A stretch of DNA of 64,000 nt from Zea mays (taxonomy: Eukaryota; Streptophyta; Magnoliopsida; Poales; Poaceae): contig NW_023367168.1 of assembly GCF_902167145.1 (NCBI RefSeq), forward strand, positions 62,001 through 126,000. Direction: 5' to 3'. The position numbers and the translations under genes are program-made. The number at the start of each line of letters is the position of its first letter. The first letter of the stretch is position 1. This document shows, one piece after another, positions 10,646 to 23,410 of this stretch. Below the pieces are notes generated by a model. That model saw nothing but the letters and a program-made list of their open reading frames with translations, searched no databases and was not told the origin of the DNA.

Positions 10646-11289
10646 TGTTGGGGGCCTTCGGCTTACGAAGGTCCTCAAAAACAGGATTTAACAGTATTTC
10701 TGGAGTTTAATGTGTGAACAGGTATCTTCGGACTCAAGTTGGTATCACAGCTGGCCAGAATAATACGAAGGTCGATACAACGCCGAAGGTGTGAGCAGGA
10801 AAGCTTCGGCGCGATACCAACAAAATGAAACCGACTTAAAGATGAAAAGGCTATTCAGACCTCGATAGATTACAATAGAATTATTATCAAATGTAAAGGG
10901 CATGAATGTAATTTTGCATAGGCTGTGTCCTGTGCCTATAAATAGGTGAACAGTACCCACGTACTGTTCACGCTGATTTGGCATTTGCTTTTGCGTCACG
11001 CTTGTAGTTTCATCCCCTTCAAGTTAAAGGTACATGTTGTAATCTATCGATTACTTCTGTTTATACATGATAATGAAACATAATTGTTTATGTTGTTCAT
11101 TATATTCCTTATAGTTCATCCTTCGTCATTATATAATGTATTTATGAAGGTATGCCCTTCATAACCTTCGTCCGAAAATCATTATATCCTGAGAGGAATA
11201 ATGTTTCGAAGGGCGAAGGACTTTACCGATTAACATTTTCTATGTTGCCTTGTTCCTGACTCATAGCATTCAAGAACAAGTCTCCAACA
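10646..11289 (+). repeat. E1 3' LTR
   Basis: 644 bp, TGTTGGGGG to CTCCAACA, matching the 5' LTR except for C instead of T at 10964 and G instead of C at about relative position 363. Confidence 0.95.
10937..10971 (+). promoter_or_regulatory. E1 3' LTR promoter copy with intact palindrome
   Basis: TATAAATA at 10937-10944, then a perfect 11-bp inverted repeat at 10946-10971: GTGAACAGTAC, loop CCAC, GTACTGTTCAC. It could fire outward into the satellite. Confidence 0.65.
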
Positions 11290-11294
11290 ACCAT
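11290..11294. repeat. Target-site duplication of E1, right copy (ACCAT)
   Basis: Identical to 3938-3942 and followed by TTCTTGG of the interrupted satellite monomer. Confidence 0.95.
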
Positions 11295-14200
11295 TTCTTG
11301 GTCAAAAAATCCGTAGGTGTTAGCCTTCGATATTATTGAAAATGGTCGTTCATGGCTATTTTTGACAAAAATGGGGGTTGTGTGGCCATTGATCATCGAC
11401 CAGAGGCTCATACACCTCACCCCACATATGTTTCCTTGCCATAGATCACATTCTTGGATTTCTGGTGGAGACCATTTCTTGGTCAAAAATCCGTAGGTGT
11501 TAGCCTTCGGTATTATTATAAATGGTCATTCATGGTTATTTTCGACAAAAATGGGGGTTGTGTGGCCATTGATCATCGACCAGATGCTCATACACCTCAC
11601 CCCACATTTGTTTCCTTGCCATAGATCACATTCTTGGATTTATGGTGGAGACCATTTCTTGGTCAAAAATCCGTAGGTGTTAGCCTTCAGTGTCATTGAA
11701 AATGGTCGTTCATGGCTATTTTCGACAAAAATTAGGGTTGTGTGGCCATTGATCGTCGACCAGAGGCTCATACACCTCACCCCACATATGTTTCCTTGCC
11801 ATAGATCACATTCTTGGATTTCTGGTGGAGACCATTTCTTGGTCAAAAATCCGTAGGTGTTATCCTTCGGTATTATTGTAAATGGTCATTCATGGCTATT
11901 TTCGACAAAATGGGGGTTGTGTGGCCATTGATCATCGACCAGACGCTCATACACCTCACCCCACATATGTTTCCTTGCCATAGATCACATTCTTGGATTT
12001 TTGGTGGAGACCATTTCTTGGTCAAAAACTCGTACGTGTTAGCCTTCGGTATTATTGAAAATGGTCGTTCATGGCTATTTTCGGCAAAATGGGGGTTCTG
12101 TGGCCATTGATCATCGACCAGAGGCTCGTACACCTCACCCCACATATGTTTCCTTTCCATAGATCACATTTTTGGATTTCTGGTGGAGACCATTTCTTGG
12201 TCAAAAATCCGTAGGTGTTAGCCTTCGGTATTATTGTAAATGGTCATTCATGGCTATTTTCGACAAAAATGGGGGTTGTGTGGCCATTGATCATCGACCA
12301 GACGCTCATACACCTCACCCCACATATGTTTCCTTGCCATAGATCACATTCTTGGATTTCTGGTGGAGACCATTTCTTGGTCAAAAATCCGTAGGTGTTA
12401 GCCTTCGGTATTATTGAAAATGTTCGTTCATGGCTATTTTCGACAAAAATGGGGGTTGTGTGGCCATTGATCATCGACCAGAGGCTCATACACCTCACCC
12501 CACATATGTTTCCTTGCCATAGATCACATTCTTGGATTTCTGGTGGAGACCATTTCTTGGTCAAAAATCTGTAGGTGTTAGCCTTCGGTATTATTGAAAA
12601 TGGTCGTTCATGGCTATTTTCGACAAAAATGGGGGTTGTGTGGCTATTGATCATCGACCAGACGCTCATACACCTCACCCCACATATGTTTCCTTGCCAT
12701 AGATCACATTCTTGGATTTCTGGTGGAGACCATTTCTTGGTCTAAAATCCATAGGTGTTAGCCTCTAGTATTATTGAAAATGGTCGCTCATGGCTATTTT
12801 CAAGGTCGCTCATGGCTATTTTCATAAAAAATGGGGGTTGTGTGGCCATTTATCATCGACTAGAGGCTCATAAACCTCGCCCCACATATGTTTCCTTGCC
12901 ATAGATCACATTCTTGGATTTCTGGTGGAGACCATTTCTTGGTTAAAAACTCTTACGTGTTAGCCTTCGGTATTATTGAAAATGGTCGTTCATGGCTATT
13001 TTCGGCAAAATGGGGGTTGTGTGGCCATTCATTATCGACTAGAGGCTCGTACACCTCACCCCACATATGTTTCCTTGCCATAGATCACATTCTTGGATTT
13101 CTGGTGGAGACCATTTCTTGGTCAAAAATCCGTACGTGTTAGCCTTTGGTATTTTTGAAAATGGTCATTCATGGCTATTTTCGACAAAAATGGGGGTTGT
13201 GTGGCCATTGATCTTCGACCAGAGGCTCATACACCTCACTACACATATGTTTCCTTGCCATAGATCACATTCTTGGATTTATGGTGGAGACCATTTCTTG
13301 GTCAAAAATCCGTAGGTGTTAGCCTTCAGTGTCATTGAAAATGGTCGTTCATGGCTATTTTCGACAAAAATTAGGGTTGTGTGGCCATTGATCGTCGACC
13401 AGAGGCTCATACACCTCACCCCACATATGTTTCCTTGCCATAGATCACATCCTTGGATTTCTGGTGGAGACCATTTCTTGGTCAAAAATCCGTAGGTGTT
13501 AGCCTTCGGTATTATTGAAAATGGTCGTTCATGGCTATTTTCGACAAAAATGGGGGTTGTGTGGCCATTGATCATCGACCAGACGCTCATACACCTCACC
13601 CCACATATGTTTCCTTGCCATAGATCACATTCTTGGATTTCTGGTGGAGACCATTTCTTGGTCTAAAATCCGTAGGTGTTATCCTCTAGTATTATTGAAA
13701 ATGGTCGCTCCTGGCTATTTTCAAGGTCGCTCATGGCTATTTTCATAAAAAATGGGGGTTGTGTGGCCATTTATCATCGACTAGAGGCTCATAAATCTCA
13801 CCCCACATATGTTTCCTTGCCATAGATTACATTCTTGGATTTCTGGTGGAAACCATTTCTTGGTTAAAAACTCGTACGTGTTAGCCTTCGGTATTATTGA
13901 AAATGGTCATTCATGGCTATTTTCGGCAAAATGGGGGTTGTGTGGCCATTGATCATCAACCAGAGGCTCGTACACCTCACCCCACATATGTTTCCTTGCC
14001 ATAGATCATATTCTTGGATTTTTGGTGGAGACCATTTCTTGGTCAAAAACTCGTACGTGTTAGCCTTCGGTATTATTGAAAATGGTCGTTCATGGCTATT
14101 TTTGGCAAAATGGGGGTTCTGTGGCCATTGATCATCGACCAAAGGCTCGTACACCTCACCCCACATATGTTTCCTTTCCATAGATCACATTCTTGGATTT

Positions 14201-17200
14201 CTGGTGGAGACCATTTCTTGGTCAAAATCCGTAGGTGTTAGCCTTCGGTATTATTGTAAATGGTCATTCATGGCTATTTTCGACAAAAATGGGGGTTGTG
14301 TGGCCATTGATCATCGACCAGACGCTCATACACCTCACCCCACATATGTTTCCTTGCCATAGATCACATTCTTGGATTTCTGGTGGAGACCATTTCTTGG
14401 TCAAAAATCCGTAGGTGTTAGCCTTCGGTATTATTGAAAATGGTCGTTCATGGCTATTTTCGACAAAAATGGGGGTTGTGTGGCCATTGATCATCGACCA
14501 GACGCTCATACACCTCACCCCACATATGTTTCCTTGTCATAGATCACTTTCTTGGATTTCTGGTGGAGACCATTTCTTGGTCTAAAATCCATAGGTGTTA
14601 GCCTCTAGTATTATTGAAAATGGTCGCTCATGGCTATTTTCAAGGTCGCTCATGGCTATTTTCATAAAAAATGGGGGTTGTGTGGCCATTTATCATCGAC
14701 TAGAGGCTCATAAACCTCGCCCCACATATGTTTCTTTGCCATAGATCACATTCTTGCATTTCTGGTGGAGACCATTTCTTGGTTAAAAACTCGTACGTGT
14801 TAGCCTTCGGTATTATTGAAAATGGTCGTTCATGGCTATTTTCGGCAAAATGGGGGTTGTGTGACCATTCATTATCGACCAGAGGCTCGTACACCTCACC
14901 CCACATATGTTTCCTTTCCATAGATCACATTCTTGGATTTCTGGTGGAGACCATTTCTTGGTCAAAAATCCGTACGTGTTAGCCTTTGGTATTTTTGAAA
15001 ATGGTCATTCATGGCTATTTTCGACAAAAATGGGGGTTGTGTGGCCATTGATCTTCGACCAGAGGCTCATACACCTCACTACACATATGTTTCCTTGCCA
15101 TAGATCACATTCTTGGATTTATGGTGGAGACCATTTCTTGGTCAAAAATCCGTAGGTGTTAGCCTTCAGTGTCATTGATAATGGTCGTTCATGGCTATTT
15201 TCGACAAAAATTAGGGTTGTGTGGCCATTGATCGTCGACCAGAGGCTCATACACCTCACCCCACATATGTTTCCTTGCCATAGATCACATTCTTGGATTT
15301 CTGGTGGAGACCATTTCTTGGTCAAAAATCCGTAGGTGTTAGCCTTCGGTATTATTGAAAATGGTCGTTCATGGCTATTTTCGACAAAAATGGGGGTTGT
15401 GTGGCCATTGATCATCGACCAGACGCTCATACACCTCACCCCACATATGTTTCCGTGCCATAGATCACATTCTTGGATTTCTGGTGGAGACCATTTCTTG
15501 TTCTAAAATCCGTAGGTGTTAGCCTCTAGTATTATTGAAAATGGTCGCTCATGGCTATTTTCAAGGTCGCTCATGGCTATTTTCATAAAAAATGGGGGTT
15601 GTGTGGCCATTTATCATCGACTAGAGGCTCATAAACCTCACCCCACATATGTTTCCTTGCCATAGATTACATTCTTGGATTTCTGGTGGAAACCATTTCT
15701 TGGTTAAAAACTCGTACGTGTTAGCCTTCGGTATTATTGAAAATGGTCATTCATGGCTATTTTCGGCAAAATGGGGGTTGTGTGGCCATTGATCATCAAC
15801 CAGAGGCTCGTACACCTCACCCCACATATGTTTCCTTGCCATAGATCACATTCTTGGATTTCTGGTGGAGACCATTTCTTGGTTAAAAATCCGTACGTGT
15901 TAGCCTTTGGTATTTTTGAAAATGGTCATTCATGGCTATTTTCGACAAAAATGGGGGTTGTGTGGCCATTGATCATCGACTAGAGGCTCATACACCTCAC
16001 CCCACATATGTTTCCTTGCCATAGATCACATTCTTGGATTTCTGGTGGAGACCATTTCTTGGTCAAAAATCCGTAGGTGTTAGCCTTCGGTATTATTGAA
16101 AATGGTCGTTCATGGCTATTTTCGACAAAAATGGGGGTTGTGTGGCCATTGATCATCGACCAGACGCTCATACACCTCACCCCACATATGTTTCCTTGCC
16201 ATAGATCACATTCTTGGATTTCTGGTGGAGACCATTTCTTGGTCTAAAATCCGTAGGTGTTAGCCTCTAGTATTATTGAAAATGGTCGCTCATGGCAATT
16301 TTCAAGGTCGCTCATGGCTATTTTCATAAAAAATGGGGGTTGTGTGGCCATTTATCATCGACTAGAGGCTCATAAAACTCACCCCACATATGTTTCCTTG
16401 CCATAGATTACATTCTTGGATTTCTGGTGGAAACCATTTTTTGGTTAAAAACTCTTACGTGTTAGCCTTCGGTATTATTGAAAATGGTCATTCATGGCTA
16501 TTTTCGGCAAAATGGGGGTTGTGTGGCCATTGATCATCGACCAGAGGCTCATACACCTCACCCCACATATATTTCCTTGCCATAGATCACATTCTTGGAT
16601 TTCTGGTGGAGACCATTTCTTGGTCAAAAATCCGTAGGTGTTAGCCTTCGGTATTATTGAAAATGGTCGTTCATGGCTATTTTCGACAAAAATGGGGGTT
16701 GTGTGGCCATTGATCATCGACTAGAGGCTCATACACCTCACCCCACATATGTTTCCTTGCCATAGATCACATTCTTGGATTTCTGGTGGAGACCATTTCT
16801 TGGTCAAAAATCCGTAGGTGTTAGCCTTCGGTATTATTGAAAATGGTCGTTCATGGCTATTTTCGACAAAAATGGGGGTGTGTGGCCATTGATCATCGAC
16901 CAGATGCTCATACACCTCACCCCACATATGTTTCCTTGCCATAGATCACATTCTTGGATATCTGGTGGAGACCATTTCTTGGTCTAAAATCCGTAGGTCT
17001 TAGCCTCTAGTATTATTGAAAATGGTCGCTCATGGCTATTTTCATAAAAAATGGGGGTTGTGTGGCCATTTATCATCGACTAGAGGCTCATAAAACTCAC
17101 CCCACATATGTTTCCTTGCCATAGATCACATTCTTGGATTTCTGGTGGAGACCATTTCTTGGTTAAAAACTCGTACGTGTTAGCCTTCGGTATTATTGAA

Positions 17201-19565
17201 AATGGTCGTTCATGGCTATTTTCGGCAAAATGGGGGTTGTGTGGCCATTGATCATCGACCAGAGGATCATACACCTCACCCCACATATGTTTCCTTGCCA
17301 TAGATCACATTCTTGGATTCCTGGTGGAGACCATTTCTTGGTCAAAAATCCATACGTGTTAGCCTTTGGTATTTTTGAAAATGGTCATTCATGGCTATTT
17401 TCGACAAAAATGGGGGTTGTGTGGCCATTGATCATCGACTAGAGGCTCATACACCTCACCCCACATATGTTTCCTTGCCATAGATCACATTCTTGGATTT
17501 CTGGTGGAGACCATTTCTTGGTCAAAAATCCGTAGGTGTTAGCCTTCGGTATTATTGAAAATGGTCGTTCATGGCTATTTTCGACAAAAATGGGGGTTGT
17601 GTGGCCATTGATCATCGACCAGACGCTCATACACCTCACCCCACATTTGTTTCCTTGCCATAGATCACATTCTTGGATTTCTGGTGGAGACCATTTCTTG
17701 GTCTAAAATCCGTAGGTGTTAGCCTCTAGTATTATTGAAAATGGTCGCTCATGGCTATTTTCAAGGTCGCTCATGGCTATTTTCATAAAAAATGGGGGTT
17801 GTGTGGCCATTTATCATCGACTAGAGGCTCATAAACCTCACCCCACATATGTTTCCTTGCCATAGATTACATTCTTGGATTTCTGGTGGAAACCATTTCT
17901 TGGTTAAAAACGCGTACGTGTTAGCCTTCGGTATTATTGAAAATGGTCATTCATGGCTATTTTCGGCAAAATGGGGGTTGTGTGGCCATTGATCGTCGAC
18001 CAGAGGCTCATACACCTCACCCCACATATGTTTCCTTGTCGTAGATCACATTCTTGGATTTCTGGTGGAGACCATTTCTTGGTCAAAAAACCGTAGGTGT
18101 TAGCCTTCGATATTATTGAAAATGGTCGTTCATGGCTATTTTCGACAAAAATGGGGGTTGTGTGGCCATTGATCATCGACCAGAGGCTCATACACCTCAC
18201 CCCACATATGTTTCCTTGCCATAGATCACATTCTTGGATTTCTGGTGGAGACCATTTCTTGGTCAAAAACTCGTACGTGTTAGCCTTCGGTATTATTGAA
18301 AATGGTCGTTCATGGCTATTTTCGGCAAAATGGGGGTCCATTGATCATGGACCAGAGGCTCGTACACCTCACCCCACATATGTTTCCTTGCCATAGATCA
18401 CATTCTTGGATTTCTGGTGGAGACCATTTCTTGGTCAAAAATCCGTAGGTGTTAGCCTTCGGTATTATTGAAAATGGTCGTTCATGGCTATTTTCGGCAA
18501 AATGGGGGTTCTGTGGCCATTGATCATCGACCAGAGGCTCGTACACCTCACCCCACATATGTTTCCTTGCCATAGATCACATTCTTGGATTTCTGGTGGA
18601 GACCATTTCTTGGTCAAAAATCCGTAGGTGTTAGCCTTCGGTATTATTGAAAATGGTCGTTCATGGTTATTTTCGACAAAAATGGGGGTTGTGTGGCCAT
18701 TGATCATCGACCAGAGGCTCATACACCTCACCCCACATATGTTTCCTCGCCATAGATCACATTCTTGGATTTCTGGTGGAGACCATTTCTTGGTCAAAAA
18801 TCCGTAGGTCTTAGCCTCTAATATTATTGAAAATGGTCGCTCATGGCTATTTTCGGCAAAATGGGGGTTCTGTGGCCATTGATCGTCGACCAGAGGCTCA
18901 TACACCTCACCCACATATGTTTCCTTGTCGTAGATCACATTCTTGGATTTCTGGTGGAGACCATTTCTTGGTCAAAAATCCGTAGGTGTTAGCCTTCGAT
19001 ATTATTGAAAATGGTCGTTCATGGCTATTTTCGACAAAAATGGGGGTTGTGTGGCCATTGATCATCAACCAGAGGCTCATACACCTCACCCCACATATGT
19101 TTCCTTGCCATAGATCACATTCTTGGATTTCTGGTGGAGACCATTTCTTGGTCAAAAATCTGTAGGTGTTAGCCTTCGGTATTATTGAAAATGGTCGTTC
19201 ATGGCTATTTTCGACAAAAATGGGGGTTGTGTGGCCATTGATCATCGACCAGACGCTCATACACCTCACCCCACATATGTTTCCTTGCCATAGATCACAT
19301 TCTTGGATTTCTGGTGGAGACCATTTCTTGGTCTAAAATCCGTAGGTGTTAGCCTCTAGTATTATTGAAAATGGTCGCTCATGGCTATTTTCATAAAAAA
19401 TGGGGGTTGTGTGGCCATTTTCATCGACTAGAGGTTCATAAACCTCACCCCACATATGTTTCCTTGCCATAGATCACATTCTTGGATTTCTGGTGGAGAC
19501 CATTTCTTGGTCAAAAATCCGTACGTGTTAGCCTTTGGTATTTTTGAAAATGGTCGTTCATGGCT
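11295..19565 (-). repeat. knob180 satellite array, block B (minus orientation)
   Basis: Continues block A across E1. About 46 monomers of mixed subtypes, including the 202-bp type with a duplicated 22-bp segment and a type with CAGTGTCATTG and CACTACACATATG. Monomer variants follow the order of 42,963-51,442 in reverse complement. Two consecutive higher-order units are visible (about 11,930-13,950 and 13,951-15,790; steps of ~2,021 and 1,840 bp). The shorter unit lacks one monomer that the right arm keeps. No gene is seen. Confidence 0.96.
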
Positions 19566-22500
19566 TGGTCGATGATCAATGGCCACACAACCCCCATTTT
19601 TTATGAAAATAGCCATGAGCGACCATTTTCAATAATACTAGAGGCTAAGACCTACGGATTTTTGACCAAGAAATGGTCTCCACCAGAAATCCAAGAATGT
19701 GATCTATGGCAAGGAAACATATGTGGGGTGAGGTGTATGAGCCTCTCGTCGATGATCAATGGCCACACAACCCCCATTTTTGTCGAAAATAGCCATGAAT
19801 GACCATTTACAATAATACCGAAGGCTAACACCTACGGATTTCTGACCAAGAAATGGTCTCCACCAGAAATCCAAGAATGTGATCTATGGCAAGGAAACAT
19901 ATGTGGGGTGAGGTGTATGAGCCTATGGTCGATGATCAATGGCCACACAACCCCCATTTTTGTCGAAAATAGCCATGAACGACCATTTTCAATAATATCG
20001 AAGGCTAACACCTACGGATTTTTGACCAAGAAATGGTCTCCACCAGAAATCCAAGAATGTGATCTACGACAAGGAAACATATGTGGGGTGAGGTGTATGA
20101 GCCTCTGGTCGACGATCAATGGCCACACAACCCCCATTTTGCCGAAAATAGCCATGAATGACCATTTTCAATAATACCGAAGGCTAACACGTACGAGTTT
20201 TTAACCAAGAAATGGTTTCCACCAGAAATCCAAGAATGTAATCTATGGCAAGGAAACATATGTGGGGTGAGGTTTATGAGCCTCTAGTCGATGATAAATG
20301 GCCACACAACCCCCATTTTTATGAAAATAGCCATGAGCGACCTTGAAAATAGCCATGAGCGACCATTTTCAATAATACTAGAGGCTAACACCTACGGATT
20401 TTAGACCAAGAAATGGTCTCCACCAGAAATCCAAGAATGTGATCTATGGCAAGGAAACATATGTGGGGTGAGGTGTATGAGCGTCTGGTCGATGATCAAT
20501 GGCCACACGACCCCCATTTTTGTCGAAAATAGCCATGAACGACCATTTTCAATAATACCGAAGGCTAACACCTACGGATTTTTGACCAAGAAATGGTCTC
20601 CACCAGAAATCCAAGAATGTGATCTATGGCAAGGAAACATATGTGGGGTGAGATTTATGAGCCTCTAGTCGATGATAAATGGCCACACAACCCCCATTTT
20701 TTTATGAAAATAGCCATGAGCGACCATTTTCAATAATATTAGAGGCTAAGACCTACGGATTTTTGACCAAGAAATGGTCTCCACCAGAAATCCAAGAATG
20801 TGATCTATGGCAAGGAAACATATGTGGGGTGAGGTGTATGAGCCTCTGGTCGATGATCAATGGCCACACAACCCCCATTTTTGTCGAAAATAGCCATGAA
20901 CAACCATTTTCAATAATATCGAAGGCTAACCCCTACGGATTTTTGACCAAGAAATGGTCTCCACCAGAAATCCAAGAATGTGATCTATGGCAAGGAAACA
21001 TATGTGGGGTGAGGTGTACGAGCCTCTGGTCGATGATCAATGGCCACACAACCCCCAATTTTTATGAAAATAGCCATGAGAGACCATTTTCAATAATACT
21101 AGAGGCTAAGACCTACGGATTTTTGACCAAGAAATGGTCTCCACCAGAAATCCAAGAATGTGATCTATGGCAAGGAAACATATGTGGGGTGAGGTGTATG
21201 AGCCTCTGGTCGATGATCAATGGCCACACAACCCCCATTTTTGTCGAAAATAGCCATGAATGACCATTTACAATAATACCGAAGGCTAACACCTACGGAT
21301 TTTTGACCAAGAAATGGTCTCCACCAGAAATCCAAGAACGTGATCTATGGCAAGGAAACATATGTGGGGTGAGGTGTATGAGCCTCTAGTCGATGATCAA
21401 TGGCCACACAACCCCCATTTTTGTCGAAAATAGCCATGAATGACCATTTTCAAAAATACCAAAGGCTAACACGTACGGATTTTTGACCAAGAAATGGTCT
21501 CCACCAGAAATTCAAGAATGTGATCTATGGCAAGGAAACATATGTGGGGTGAGGTGTATGAGCCTCTGGTCGATGATCAATTGCCACACAACCCCCATTT
21601 TGTCGAAAATAGCCATGAACGACCATTTTCAATAATACCGAAGGCTAACACCTACGGATTTTTGACCAAGAAATGGTCTCCACCAGAAATCCAAGAATGT
21701 GATCTACGACAAGGAAACATATGTGGGGTGAGGTGTATGAGCCTCTGGTCGACGATCAATGGCCACACAACCCCCATTTTGCCGAAAATAGCCATGAATG
21801 ACCATTTTCAATAATACCGAAGGCTAACACGTACGAGTTTTTAACCAAGAAATGGTTTCCAACAGAAATCCAAGAATGTAATCTATGGCAAGGAAACATA
21901 TGTGGGGTGAGGTCTATGAGCCTCTAGTCGATGATAAATGGCCACACAACCCCCATTTTTTATGAAAATAGCCATGAGCGACCTTGAAAATAGCCATGAG
22001 CGACCATTTTCAATAATACTAGAGGCTAACACCTACGGATTTTAGACCAAGAAATGGTCTCCACCAGAAATCCTAGAATGTGATCTATTGCAAGGAAACA
22101 TATGGGGGGTGAGGTGGACGAGCCTCTGGTCGATGATCAATGGCCACACAACCCCCATTTTTGTCGAAAATAGCCATGAACGATCATTTACAATAATACC
22201 GAAGGCTAACACCTACGGATTTTTGACCAAGAAATGGTCTCCACCAGAAATCCAAGAATGTGATCTATGGCAAGGAAACATATGTGGGGTGAGGTTTATG
22301 AGCCTCTAGTCGATGATAAATGGCCACACAACCCCCATTTTTTATGAAAATAGCCATGAGCGACCTTGAAAATAGCCATGAGCGACCATTTTCAATAATA
22401 CTAGAGGCTAACACCTATGGATTTTAGACCAAGAAATGGTCTCCACCAGAAATCCAAGAATGTGATCAATGGCAAGGAAACATATGTGGGGTGAGGTGTA

Positions 22501-23410
22501 TGAGCGTCTGGTCGATGATCAATGGCCACACAACCCCCATTTTTGTCGAAAATAGCCATGAACGACCATTTTCAATAATACCGAAGGCTAACACCTACGG
22601 ATTTTTGACCAAGAAATGGTCTCCACCAGAAATCCAAGAATGTGATCTATGGCAAGGAAACATATGTGGGGTGAGGTGTATGAGCCTCTGGTCGATGATC
22701 ATTGGCCACACAACCCCCATTTTTGTCGAAAATAGCCATGAACGACCATTTTCAATAATATCGAAGGCTAACACCTACGGATTTTTGACCAAGAAATGGT
22801 CTCCACCAGAAATCCAAGAATGTGATCCACGACAAGGAAACATATGTGGGGTGAGGTGTATGAGCCTCTGGTCGACGATCAATGGCCACACAACCCCCAT
22901 TTTGCCGAAAATAGCCATGAATGACCATTTTCAATAGTATCGAAGGCTAACACCTACGGATTTTTGACCAAGAAATGGCCTCCACCAGAAATCCAAGAAT
23001 GTGATCTACGACAAGGAAACATATGTGGGGTGAGGTGTATGAGCCTCTGGTCGACGATCAATGGCCACACAACCCCCATTTTGCCGAAAATAGCCATGAA
23101 TGACCATTTTCAATAATACCGAAGGCTAACACGTACGAGTTTTTAACCAAGAAATGGTTTCCACTAGAAATCCAAGAATGTAATCTATGGCAAGGAAACA
23201 TATGTGCGGTGAGGTGTATGAGCCTCTAGTCGATGATAAATGGCCACACAACCCCCATTTTTTATGAAAATAGCCATGAGCGACCTTGAAAATAGCCATG
23301 AGCGACCATTTTCAATAATACTAGAGGCTAACACCTACGGATTTTGGACCAAGAAAAGGTCTCCACCAGAAATCCAAGAATGTGATCTATGGCATGGAAA
23401 CATATGTGGG

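Larger units (their letters stand above)
3943..11289 (+). mobile_element. E1: non-autonomous gypsy-type LTR retrotransposon (Zeon-like), 7,347 bp
   Basis: A complete element inserted in knob180 satellite, with 644-bp LTRs, a primer-binding site, a 505-codon gag, an antisense three-exon gene, a purine-rich stretch before the 3' LTR and a 5-bp target duplication. I counted two differences between its LTRs (relative positions 319 and about 363), so the insertion is very recent; at an assumed grass rate of 1.3e-8 per site per year this is roughly 0.1 million years. No pol domain is encoded, so movement would need enzymes from an autonomous partner. The family name Zeon (cinful-zeon, Tat lineage) is from memory of size, LTR length and layout; the structural call itself is secure. 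Confidence 0.93.

Noticed and set aside
20679..21263. Open frame of 194 codons (and dozens of 60-160 codon frames on both strands) in the satellite
   Set aside because: The monomer is 180 bp, divisible by 3, and happens to lack stops in some frames, so frames run on for several monomers with a 60-residue period. Both strands behave alike, truncated monomers break frames freely, and there is no promoter or gene structure.
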